This document shows, piece by piece, positions 1-6,224 of a DNA stretch of 6,224 nucleotides. The stretch covers positions 3,015 through 9,238 of the forward strand of contig JAOZRC010000175.1 of the NCBI GenBank assembly GCA_029940345.1, in the 5' to 3' direction. Made by a program: the position numbers and the translations under genes. How positions within the stretch are numbered: position 1 is the stretch's first letter; every line of letters begins with the position of its first letter. The DNA is from Desulfobacterales bacterium. Lineage in GTDB: Bacteria; Desulfobacterota; Desulfobacteria; Desulfobacterales; JAUCGF01. The notes below the pieces were generated by a model. That model had not been told where the DNA came from, ran no database searches, and saw only the letters and a program-made list of their open reading frames with translations.

Positions 1-2562
1 GATAATAAGGATAATAATGCTTTTTTAACCAAGCACGCTCGCTGCTTGGATGAATACTTCCGTGAAAGCTACGAAAACAGTCAGGTAGGCCCACTTTTAA
101 GTATCGCCAACTTCTATGCTGTCATCGCATTGGGTGGTTACGGCCGCGAGGAGCAATGTGTTCATTCGGATGTGGATTTGTTGATTCTTTTTAACAAAAA
201 AGTTCCTGCTGAAGCTGAAAAAATTGTTCAGGAAATTGTATACCCGCTTTGGGATATCGGACTGGAGGTTGGGTACGCGACGCGATCTGTTAAAGAGTGT
301 GTGCATTTGGCGAAAAGTAATATCGAAGTGCTTACCTCAGTTTTAGATGCGCGTTTTCTGTGCGGTCAATCGTCCCTTTACGCCACGCTTACCGAACGAT
401 TGCGTAAAGAAATTCTTTTTAAAATGCCTAAAAAGCTGATTTCCGAGCTTATTAAAACCAATTGCTCGCGTCATCAATATTTCGGTGACTCAGCCTATTT
501 GCTTGAACCCAATATCAAAGAGGGACAGGGCGGACTGCGCGATTACCATACAATGCTATGGATTGCCCATGTGCTGTCTGATCTGAAGCAGCCCCGGGAT
601 TTGGAATTTCAAGGCTATTTATCCAATGATGAATTTATCAATCTGAACAAGGCATTGCGTTTTATTTGGGATGTGCGCAACCGCTTGCATCTGCTCACCG
701 GACGCAAATGCGACCAACTCCATCTGGAACACCAGGTGGAATTAGCCAAGGCCCTGAATTTTAAACAGGATAACGGCCAAAAACCCGTGGAACGTTTCAT
801 GGGAGAGCTTCACGGCAAGATGGAATTTGTAAAACAACTGCACTTGATGTTTATTTATGAACAAGGTTTCGAATATGCGTCTCAACGACGACGCAAGCTA
901 AAAAAGCTGACGTCCGTTCAGGGGCTGACAATTTTAAGAAATCGTCTTAGGTTCAAGTCCGCCGAGGAAATTGTAAAATCACCATTGCTGTTGATTAAAA
1001 TTTTTGAAGAAAGCGCCGCGTTAAAATTGCCCTTAAGCGCCGAGGCCAATCGATTGGTGCGGGAATTCAGTCTTATGGTGAACAAATCGTTTCGATCTCA
1101 TCCCGAAGTGATCAAGTCTTTTGAAAAAATTCTGTTGGCGCCCGCTTCGACGTTCAATGTTTTGAATGAGATGTTGCGTTCCGGTTTTTTGGTGCGTTTT
1201 ATTCCTAAATTCAAGGATATTGTGAACCGCATTCAATATAACGAATATCACATTTTCCCGGTGGATAAGCACTCTTTACGCACAGTGCAGGCCATCAAGC
1301 GCTTCGGTTCAGATAAGGCGGATAGCCCGTTAAACCAAAAAATATACAAAAATCTTCACAAGCGCAAATTACTGCTATGGGCGGCGCTTTTGCATGATAT
1401 AGGCAAGGGATGTCCGGGGTCTGACCACGCCCAGCAAGGCGCTGTCCTGGTACAGAACATTTTGGAAGATAAAGGATATTCGCCCCGAGATATTGCCACT
1501 GTCAGATTTTTAGTTCAAGAGCATCTTCTGCTTATTAAAATCGCCACGCGTCGCGATTTAAACGATGAAGAAACCGCCATTTTTTGTGCCCGGGCGATTA
1601 AAAGCGTGAGACGTTTAAAAATGCTCTACCTGTTGACGGCAGCCGACTCGATGTCCACCGGACCTAAAGCCTGGAATGATTGGACGGCAGCGCTTTTAAG
1701 AGACCTGTTTTTCAAAGTGCTAAACATTCTTGAAAAAGGTGAACTGGCCACTGAAAAAGCGGAACAAAGCGTCTTGCGCAAAAAAAAACGAATCATTGAA
1801 TCCGCCGCCACCCCCGTTGAACAGGAAGAACTAAGCAGACTGACAGAGCAGATGGCGCCACGGTACTGGCTCTACATATCCGTCACGGATATGTTGGCCC
1901 ATCTCAAGCTGTATCGGCGGCTCGGCGATGAACCCGTTGTGTGGAAAATATCCGGTAAAAATGACCCGGAAACGCGTACAGTGACAATCTGCGCAAAGGA
2001 CTGCTCCGGCCTTTTTTCAAAAATTGCCGGTGTTTTCACGTTGCACAATCTCAATATCCTGGATGTCCAAGCGTATACTTGGCATAATAATATCGCATTG
2101 GATATTTTTAGAGTCCAAGCGCCTCCGGATCACTATTTTGAAGATGAAAAATGGTTGCGGGCGCAAAAAGATTTGAAGAATGCTCTGACAGGGGGATTGG
2201 ATCTGGCGAAATCCGTTAGTGCCAGGATAAGGTCACAGCGTAAAAAATCAGTGACCCTATCCGCCCAGACGTCCAAAATAGGAATTGATAATATCAGTTC
2301 CAGTTTTTTCACTATTATCGAAGTGTTTGCTTATGATTTCACCGGCCTTCTTTTCGGCGTCACCGATGCGCTTTTCAAATGCGGTCTTGATATTCGGGTG
2401 GCTAAAATTGCAACAAACGTGGATCAGGTCGTGGATGTTTTTTATGTAAGGGATTCAGATGGCCAAAAAGTAGATGCCCCTGAGCTAATTGAGAAAATCA
2501 GAAAAGCGATTGACGGTGTGCTTCCGAGCATTTCTTTGAAAATTGCCGGCGCTGGCTTATAA
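1..2562 (+). CDS. glnD: PII uridylyltransferase / uridylyl-removing enzyme GlnD, 5'-truncated by window edge
   Basis: GlnD adds UMP to PII when glutamine is low and removes it when glutamine is high. The frame is open from base 1, so the in-window TTG at 46 is not the real start. About 853 codons are present against about 890 residues in E. coli GlnD, so some 40-50 N-terminal residues lie upstream. Counting from the first codon in the window: the nucleotidyltransferase motif has Gly45-Gly46 and the metal-binding pair Asp57-x-Asp59; the GlnD signature LEPNIKEGQGGLRD follows at about 168-181. The HD hydrolase domain has His424, His465-Asp466 and Asp549, with further conserved His476 and His508. 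Two ACT domains, the glutamine sensors, lie at about 659-735 and 769-845. All catalytic landmarks of both activities are present, so the enzyme should be bifunctional. It ends with tandem stops TAA-TAG (2560-2565). The adjacent downstream gene encodes its substrate, PII. Identification is secure. Confidence 0.96.
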   Translation, partial: DNKDNNAFLTKHARCLDEYFRESYENSQVGPLLSIANFYAVIALGGYGREEQCVHSDVDLLILFNKKVPAEAEKIVQEIVYPLWDIGLEVGYATRSVKECVHLAKSNIEVLTSVLDARFLCGQSSLYATLTERLRKEILFKMPKKLISELIKTNCSRHQYFGDSAYLLEPNIKEGQGGLRDYHTMLWIAHVLSDLKQPRDLEFQGYLSNDEFINLNKALRFIWDVRNRLHLLTGRKCDQLHLEHQVELAKALNFKQDNGQKPVERFMGELHGKMEFVKQLHLMFIYEQGFEYASQRRRKLKKLTSVQGLTILRNRLRFKSAEEIVKSPLLLIKIFEESAALKLPLSAEANRLVREFSLMVNKSFRSHPEVIKSFEKILLAPASTFNVLNEMLRSGFLVRFIPKFKDIVNRIQYNEYHIFPVDKHSLRTVQAIKRFGSDKADSPLNQKIYKNLHKRKLLLWAALLHDIGKGCPGSDHAQQGAVLVQNILEDKGYSPRDIATVRFLVQEHLLLIKIATRRDLNDEETAIFCARAIKSVRRLKMLYLLTAADSMSTGPKAWNDWTAALLRDLFFKVLNILEKGELATEKAEQSVLRKKKRIIESAATPVEQEELSRLTEQMAPRYWLYISVTDMLAHLKLYRRLGDEPVVWKISGKNDPETRTVTICAKDCSGLFSKIAGVFTLHNLNILDVQAYTWHNNIALDIFRVQAPPDHYFEDEKWLRAQKDLKNALTGGLDLAKSVSARIRSQRKKSVTLSAQTSKIGIDNISSSFFTIIEVFAYDFTGLLFGVTDALFKCGLDIRVAKIATNVDQVVDVFYVRDSDGQKVDAPELIEKIRKAIDGVLPSISLKIAGAGL

Positions 2563-2574
2563 TAGTCTCGAACG

Positions 2575-2694
2575 GTTGTTGTCGTGTTTATTACACATTT
2601 GCTCACTGGCGGTGTACGGGTGGAAACTGAAGAGGAAATCCAGGGGCTTGATAATTCCATCCACGGTGAACGAGCATTTGATATTGCGCTGTAA
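2575..2694 (+). pseudogene. C-terminal remnant of an ammonium transporter (amtB/amt)
   Basis: Reading from 2575 in the same frame as glnD, just after the TAA-TAG stops, gives about 39 codons ending at TAA 2692-2694. The translation includes GGVRVETEEEIQGLD (2608-2652) and NSIHGERAFDIAL (2653-2691). Amt/AmtB proteins typically end with a last transmembrane helix, then G-L-R-V, an acidic stretch (EEE), GLD and a HGE-x-A-(Y/F) tail; E. coli AmtB ends with RVPEEQEREGLDVNSHGENAYNA. The hydrophobic residues VVVVFI before the tail fit the end of the last helix. No plausible start codon with a ribosome binding site precedes the piece, and the roughly 400 upstream residues of a normal Amt are absent. 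I read it as a relic left by an internal deletion between glnD and glnB. Amt genes are commonly paired with PII genes, which supports the call. The Amt match is from memory, not alignment. A misassembly that collapsed amtB would look the same. Confidence 0.8.
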
Positions 2695-2706
2695 ATGTGG
2701 TATTCT
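2678..2706 (+). promoter_or_regulatory. Predicted sigma70-type promoter for glnB-glnA
   Basis: TTGATA at 2678-2683 (5 of 6 to the -35 consensus) is separated by exactly 17 bases from TATTCT at 2701-2706 (4 of 6 to the -10 consensus). TGG directly before the hexamer makes an extended -10. Transcription would start near 2713, giving a leader of about 94 bases before glnB. The element overlaps the last codons and the stop of the amt relic. I found no GG-N10-GC sigma54 element in the glnD-glnB gap, so NtrC-type activation is not visible here. This is a prediction by eye only. Confidence 0.45.
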
Positions 2707-2779
2707 GAATTTGATGCTTTCAGGTGGCGCCCGCAAGCTGAGGCTCGCACTCCGCTATTCTTGAAAAAAGCAAAATTAA

Positions 2780-3145
<366 letters not shown>

Positions 3146-3165
3146 AAGAATTGAAACAGGGAGAG

Positions 3166-3186
3166 CGCCGGTGATCTGCACCGGTG
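3166..3186 (+). promoter_or_regulatory. Hairpin in the glnB-glnA gap
   Basis: Bases 3166-3173 (CGCCGGTG) pair with 3179-3186 (CACCGGTG) over 8 pairs with one G-U, around a 5-base loop. The stem starts 20 bases after the glnB stop. No T-run follows directly (next bases ACTTTCCTTATT), so it is not a classical intrinsic terminator. It could be a partial attenuator or an RNA processing/stability element that sets glnA output relative to glnB. The fold is plain in the sequence; the role is inferred. Confidence 0.5.
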
Positions 3187-3217
3187 GACTTTCCTTATTC
3201 TTATATTTTAAAAAAAA

Positions 3218-3222
3218 AGGAG
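3218..3222 (+). promoter_or_regulatory. Ribosome binding site of glnA (decides the start)
   Basis: AGGAG, within an A-rich run, lies 9 bases before the ATG at 3232. The reading frame also extends upstream to a GTG at 3184, but that codon lies inside the gap hairpin and has no ribosome binding site. The ATG at 3232 gives the usual GlnA length. Confidence 0.85.
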
Positions 3223-3231
3223 ACAAAAATA

Positions 3232-4644
3232 ATGACACCTGAAGACGTATTGGCAATGGCAAAGGAGAATGGCGCGAAAGTGGCAGATGTTCGTTTTATG
3301 GATTTTCCAGGCGTATGGCAGCATATCACTTTCCCGATCAGCGAACTGGATGAGACCAGCTTTGAAGACGGTTTCGGCTTTGACGGTTCCAGTATTCGGG
3401 GTTGGCAGCCGATTCACGCCAGTGATATGCTGGTTATCCCAGATCCCGAAACGGCGAAAATGGACCCCTTTTTCAAGGAACCGTCGCTTGTGCTGATCGG
3501 CAACATTTTTGACCCCATGACTCGTGAGGCTTACACACGTGATCCGCGTTATATTGCCCAAAAAGCGGAATCCTATTTAAAACGCACCGGCATCGGAGAC
3601 ACCGCCTATATCGGGCCGGAAGCCGAGTTTTTTATTTTTGATAACGTTCGGTTCGAATCCGGGCGCAACCGGTCCTTTTATGAGGTGGATTCAGTGGAAG
3701 GTATCTGGAACAGCGGTCGGGATGAAGCGCCCAACCTGGGGTACAAACCGCGTCATAAAGAAGGCTATTTCCCGGTGCCGCCAATGGATAAATTCCAGGA
3801 TTTACGCACCGAAATGCTTCTTACATTGCAGCAAGTCGGAATTGATGTGGAGTGTCAGCATCATGAAGTCGCTACGGCCGGCCAGGGCGAGATCGACATG
3901 CGTTATAAGCCGCTTTTGGAAATGGGGGATCAATTGGTTTGGTTCAAATATATCCTTAAAAATGTCGCTCATCTTGACAACCGCACGTTGACGTTTATGC
4001 CCAAACCGCTGTTTGAAGATAACGGCACCGGTATGCACACCCATATCAGTATCTGGAAAGACGGCAATCCACTTTTTGCCGGCGACAAATATGCCGGCGT
4101 CTCCCAGGAAGCCTTGTACGCGATTGGCGGCATTTTGAAACATTGTCAAGCGTTGTGCGCTTTCACCAACCCCACGACCAATTCGTATAAGCGGTTGGTG
4201 CCGGGTTTTGAAGCACCGGTTAATCTGGCCTATTCCAGCCGCAACCGTAGTGCGGCGATCCGTATTCCCATGTATTCGGAGTCACCCAAAGCCAAACGCA
4301 TCGAATTCCGTACGCCGGACCCATCATGTAACGGCTATCTCGCCTTTTCCGCAATACTTATGGCGGTTTTGGATGGCATTGAGAACAAGCTTGATCCGGG
4401 TGAACCGTTGGATAAGGATATCTATGGCCTGCCACCGGAACAACTGGCCGAAATTCCTTCCGCACCGGGTTCCCTGGATGAAGCCCTGGATGCGTTGAAA
4501 AACGATCATGCCTTTCTCCTGCGAGGCGATGTTTTCACCCAGGATGTCATTGACAAATGGATTGAATATAAGATTGAAAACGAGGTGAATGATGTGAAAC
4601 TGCGTCCTCACCCCCATGAATTTTTTCTTTATTATGATATTTAG
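3232..4644 (+). CDS. glnA: Glutamine synthetase type I (GSI-beta)
   Basis: GlnA makes glutamine from glutamate, ammonia and ATP and acts as a cytoplasmic dodecamer. The product is 470 residues, against 469 in E. coli. The N-terminal beta-grasp domain holds the FDGSSIRGW loop, whose aspartate reaches into the neighbouring subunit's active site. The catalytic domain shows [10 protein letters not shown] with metal ligands Glu130 and Glu132, the [14 protein letters not shown] segment, [12 protein letters not shown] with the metal-binding His, and [22 protein letters not shown] near the glutamate and ATP sites. The C-terminal KDIYGLPPE loop carries Tyr398, equivalent to E. coli Tyr397, the residue adenylylated by GlnE, so the enzyme is probably controlled by the GlnD-GlnB-GlnE cascade. 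glnE itself is not in the window. The start is the ATG at 3232, supported by its ribosome binding site. The gene follows glnB by 86 bp and is probably in the same transcript. No defect is seen. Confidence 0.97.
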   Translation: MTPEDVLAMAKENGAKVADVRFMDFPGVWQHITFPISELDETSFEDGFGFDGSSIRGWQPIHASDMLVIPDPETAKMDPFFKEPSLVLIGNIFDPMTREAYTRDPRYIAQKAESYLKRTGIGDTAYIGPEAEFFIFDNVRFESGRNRSFYEVDSVEGIWNSGRDEAPNLGYKPRHKEGYFPVPPMDKFQDLRTEMLLTLQQVGIDVECQHHEVATAGQGEIDMRYKPLLEMGDQLVWFKYILKNVAHLDNRTLTFMPKPLFEDNGTGMHTHISIWKDGNPLFAGDKYAGVSQEALYAIGGILKHCQALCAFTNPTTNSYKRLVPGFEAPVNLAYSSRNRSAAIRIPMYSESPKAKRIEFRTPDPSCNGYLAFSAILMAVLDGIENKLDPGEPLDKDIYGLPPEQLAEIPSAPGSLDEALDALKNDHAFLLRGDVFTQDVIDKWIEYKIENEVNDVKLRPHPHEFFLYYDI

Positions 4645-4658
4645 TACATTTTAAATTG

Positions 4659-4732
4659 TAGGGTGGGCAGAGTGTAACGGAACCCACCGCATTCCCCTAA
4701 ACGGTGGGTTCCGTTACATTCTGCCCACCCTA
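4659..4732. repeat. Long inverted repeat made of two REP-like units
   Basis: The left arm (4659-4689) and right arm (4702-4732) are 31-base reverse complements with a single mismatch, which would be a G-U pair in plus-strand RNA, around a 12-base loop (4690-4701). Each arm is itself a small imperfect palindrome, GGTGGG (4662-4667) with CCCACC (4683-4688) in the left one. The left unit is preceded by GTAG (4658-4661), the tetranucleotide found 5' of REP hairpins recognised by RAYT transposases; the right unit, read on the minus strand, has ATAG instead. The pair resembles a BIME, two REP units in opposite orientation. It lies between convergent genes, ending 5 bases before the kinase stop codon on the minus strand, and in RNA could block read-through both ways, though no T-run follows directly. 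A third unit starts at 6208. Confidence 0.85.
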
Positions 4733-4737
4733 TTGCT

Positions 4738-6177
4738 TCAAATTTTTTGAACGGGCAGACTGATTTCAACCCGTGCGCCTCCCGATGCGCTATTGATGAT
4801 TTGAATGGTTCCGTTGTGAGATTCGATAATATTTTTGACAATTCCGAGTCCGAGTCCCGTTCCCATCTCTTTGGTAGTAAAAAACGGATTCCAAATTTTT
4901 TCCTCAAGGTCTTCGGAAATCCCTTCGCCTTGATCTTCAAATTCGATTAAAACAGTTTCATCAACAGGGTGGATACGGATACAGATGTCTCCGCCCTCCG
5001 GCATTGCTTGCATCGCATTGATCAGGATATTTAAAAAAGCCTGGTAAAGAATTGCCGCATCGGCCATTATCGTCGGAGGCGGCTCATCATATTGTTTCGT
5101 AATGGTCAGGCCAAGTTTTCGTATTTCAGCAGCTAGGAAAGTGACATTTTTTTCTATAATTTCGTTCAATTGACAGGGCTGTAAGTTCAGACGCATCGGT
5201 TTGGCGAAATTGAAAAAATCAGTGATCAGATTATTGAGCCGGTCGGCTTCTTCCACAATAATATTCGCCATTGCGTTTGACTTACCGGAACCGTCCGTCT
5301 TTTTCCTTAACAAATCAGCCGAACTCATTATAATTCCCAACGGGTTGCGTATTTCGTGTGAAATGCCTGCCGCCATTTCACCCAGTGAGGCTAAGTGCTT
5401 CGCCCGGTTTAGCCGTTCTCTCAGTCGGATGCGTTCCAACGTGCGCCGGTCAATAATGCTTTCGCCACGCTTGACGATTAAAAAAAGTACGATGAAAAGC
5501 GTTCCCATAACGATCGTGGAAGTCACAATCACGAGAATCTGGAATCGGTATATTTCCCGATGCTCCTTGGAAAGATCCTGAACGATTTCAATCACCCCCA
5601 GCACCGGTCCGGATATGTTCGAAAGCGGTTGTTCGGCGCGTAAAGGCGCAAAGGTCACCATCTTAATTTCTTGAGGAATACCCACCAGGTTTTCAAAAAA
5701 ATTGCCGCTGTAGATCACTTCGGAAGCGGATTCACCTTGAAGGCTATTCTTATAACCCTGACTGTCGAAATTTTTAGAACCCACCAATTTTCGATCAAAG
5801 CTGTAAGAGATCATGTTTTTCATGTCATAGATATTGACCATATCCACTTTAAAACTATGCAGCGTGTTCTTAATAAGCTTATCCAGATGATCAAACTGCT
5901 CTTTTTCCCTGAGTTGAATTTTACCGTATTTCAAAACTACCGGAAAGATAAATTGATAAAAAACTTGGTGGTTTAGGTTTTCCACAAGCAGTGATGCAAA
6001 TTCCGCACTTTTACTTTTCTCCATTGCTCTGATCCAATGGATGTTCACGACTGAAATTACGATGGCGCCTAAAAGGATCACTGCCAGACTGGTCAGGCTG
6101 AAGTATTTTACCAGCTTAAACGGTTTAGGGCTTTTTGCGATTGGCCTATTTCTTTTTTTCATAGCGTTCTTCGGCAT
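4738..6177 (-). CDS. Membrane sensor histidine kinase, NtrB/ZraS/AtoS type
   Basis: This 479-residue two-component kinase should sense a signal outside the inner membrane and pass phosphate to a response regulator. A basic N-terminus precedes TM1 (about 25-46). A roughly 160-residue extracytoplasmic domain (about 47-210) may have a Cache-like fold, though I recognise no diagnostic motif. TM2 spans about 212-235, followed by a charged helical linker (236-262) too short for a full HAMP domain. The HisKA H-box is SHEIRNPLG with phospho-acceptor His274. The HATPase domain has the N-box around Asn387 (NILINAMQAMPEGG), G1 box DQGEG (415-419), F-box NPFFTTK (430-436) and G2 box GTGLGLG (439-445); all catalytic boxes are intact. 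No response regulator is present, but one could lie upstream beyond the window end. The start is uncertain: AAGG abuts the ATG at 6177, while the ATG at 6162 (Met6) has AAGGA 14 bases upstream. The gene faces glnA; a role in nitrogen control is possible but unproven. Confidence 0.92.
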   Translation of the reverse strand: MPKNAMKKRNRPIAKSPKPFKLVKYFSLTSLAVILLGAIVISVVNIHWIRAMEKSKSAEFASLLVENLNHQVFYQFIFPVVLKYGKIQLREKEQFDHLDKLIKNTLHSFKVDMVNIYDMKNMISYSFDRKLVGSKNFDSQGYKNSLQGESASEVIYSGNFFENLVGIPQEIKMVTFAPLRAEQPLSNISGPVLGVIEIVQDLSKEHREIYRFQILVIVTSTIVMGTLFIVLFLIVKRGESIIDRRTLERIRLRERLNRAKHLASLGEMAAGISHEIRNPLGIIMSSADLLRKKTDGSGKSNAMANIIVEEADRLNNLITDFFNFAKPMRLNLQPCQLNEIIEKNVTFLAAEIRKLGLTITKQYDEPPPTIMADAAILYQAFLNILINAMQAMPEGGDICIRIHPVDETVLIEFEDQGEGISEDLEEKIWNPFFTTKEMGTGLGLGIVKNIIESHNGTIQIINSASGGARVEISLPVQKI

Positions 6178-6207
6178 CCTTCATTTGTTGGTTTACACTT
6201 TTTAATG

Positions 6208-6224
6208 TAGGGTGGGCAGAGTGT
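6208..6224. repeat. Second copy of the REP-like unit, cut by window end
   Basis: TGTAGGGTGGGCAGAGTGT at 6206-6224 is identical to 4657-4675, the start of the inverted repeat downstream of glnA, and has the same orientation and the same GTAG tetranucleotide. The AT-rich 15 bases before each copy (4646-4660 and 6195-6209, the last few inside the unit) also agree at 11 of 15 positions. The window stops in mid-unit, so whether this copy is single or paired cannot be seen. It lies just upstream of the kinase start, in its promoter/leader region. Confidence 0.85.

Noticed and set aside
1..19. Direct near-repeat of ATAATAAGGATAATAATG at the window start
   Set aside because: Lies inside the open glnD frame and is explained by A/T-rich codons (Asn, Asp, Lys).
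46..48. TTG at 46 as the glnD start
   Set aside because: The frame is open to base 1, the preceding codons (NAFLTKHARCLDEYF) read like genuine GlnD N-terminal sequence, and starting here would leave the domain short.
2725..2738. TGGC-GC resembling a sigma54 -24/-12 element in the glnD-glnB gap
   Set aside because: Only 9 bases separate GG and GC instead of the required 10, and the -12 side lacks TTGC.
2733..2748. Small hairpin GCAAGC/GGCTCGC-type in the glnB leader
   Set aside because: Five pairs with an internal A-C mismatch is too weak to call as a regulatory structure or a glnD terminator.
3177..3186. TGCACC-GGTG resembling an NtrC-binding site
   Set aside because: The half-sites abut with no central spacer; they are explained by the hairpin stem.
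3184..3231. GTG at 3184 as the glnA start, adding 16 residues
   Set aside because: It lies inside the gap hairpin with no ribosome binding site; AGGAG 9 bases before the ATG at 3232 and the family length favour 3232.
6146..6184. Minus-strand 12-codon ORF (MKDAEERYEKKK) overlapping the kinase start in another frame
   Set aside because: No ribosome binding site, low complexity and no sign of attenuation; probably chance.

Overview
The window (6,224 bp, by eye roughly 45% GC) is a chromosomal nitrogen-assimilation locus from a Gram-negative bacterium. The gene order glnD - glnB - glnA on the plus strand and the protein flavour (GlnD with an ALGGYGREEQCVHSDVDLL-type nucleotidyltransferase motif, GSI-beta-type GlnA with the adenylylation tyrosine) best fit the Desulfobacterota, i.e. 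sulfate-reducing 'deltaproteobacteria'. This assignment is inferred from remembered family patterns, not from a search.

Layout. Positions 1-2562 hold glnD (PII uridylyltransferase/uridylyl-removing enzyme), cut at its 5' end by the window edge. Positions 2563-2806 look like a plain spacer, but about 2575-2694 translate without a stop into the C-terminal tail of an ammonium transporter (Amt). This suggests that an amtB gene once lay between glnD and glnB and was reduced to its last ~40 codons. A sigma70-like promoter (TTGATA-N17-TATTCT with an extended -10) overlaps the end of this relic and probably drives glnB and glnA. Positions 2807-3145 are glnB (PII, uridylylation site Tyr51). An 8-bp hairpin lies in the glnB-glnA gap, followed by glnA (3232-4644, 470 aa). 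A long inverted repeat (4659-4732), built of two REP-like units, separates glnA from a convergent gene on the minus strand. That gene (4738-6177) encodes a two-TM sensor histidine kinase of the NtrB/ZraS/AtoS type. A further copy of the same repeat unit begins at 6208 and runs off the window, so the kinase gene is bracketed by the repeat.

How the genes work together. GlnD senses glutamine through its ACT domains and adds or removes UMP on Tyr51 of GlnB. GlnB in turn controls adenylylation of GlnA on Tyr398 through GlnE, which is not in this window. A normal Amt-PII pair would place an ammonium channel beside glnB; here only a fragment of the channel remains. The histidine kinase has no visible response regulator in the window, and its link to nitrogen control is unproven.

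I see no wholly new system. The core genes are ordinary and intact. The points worth a second look are the amtB relic, the promoter lying on it, and the REP-like repeats around the kinase gene.
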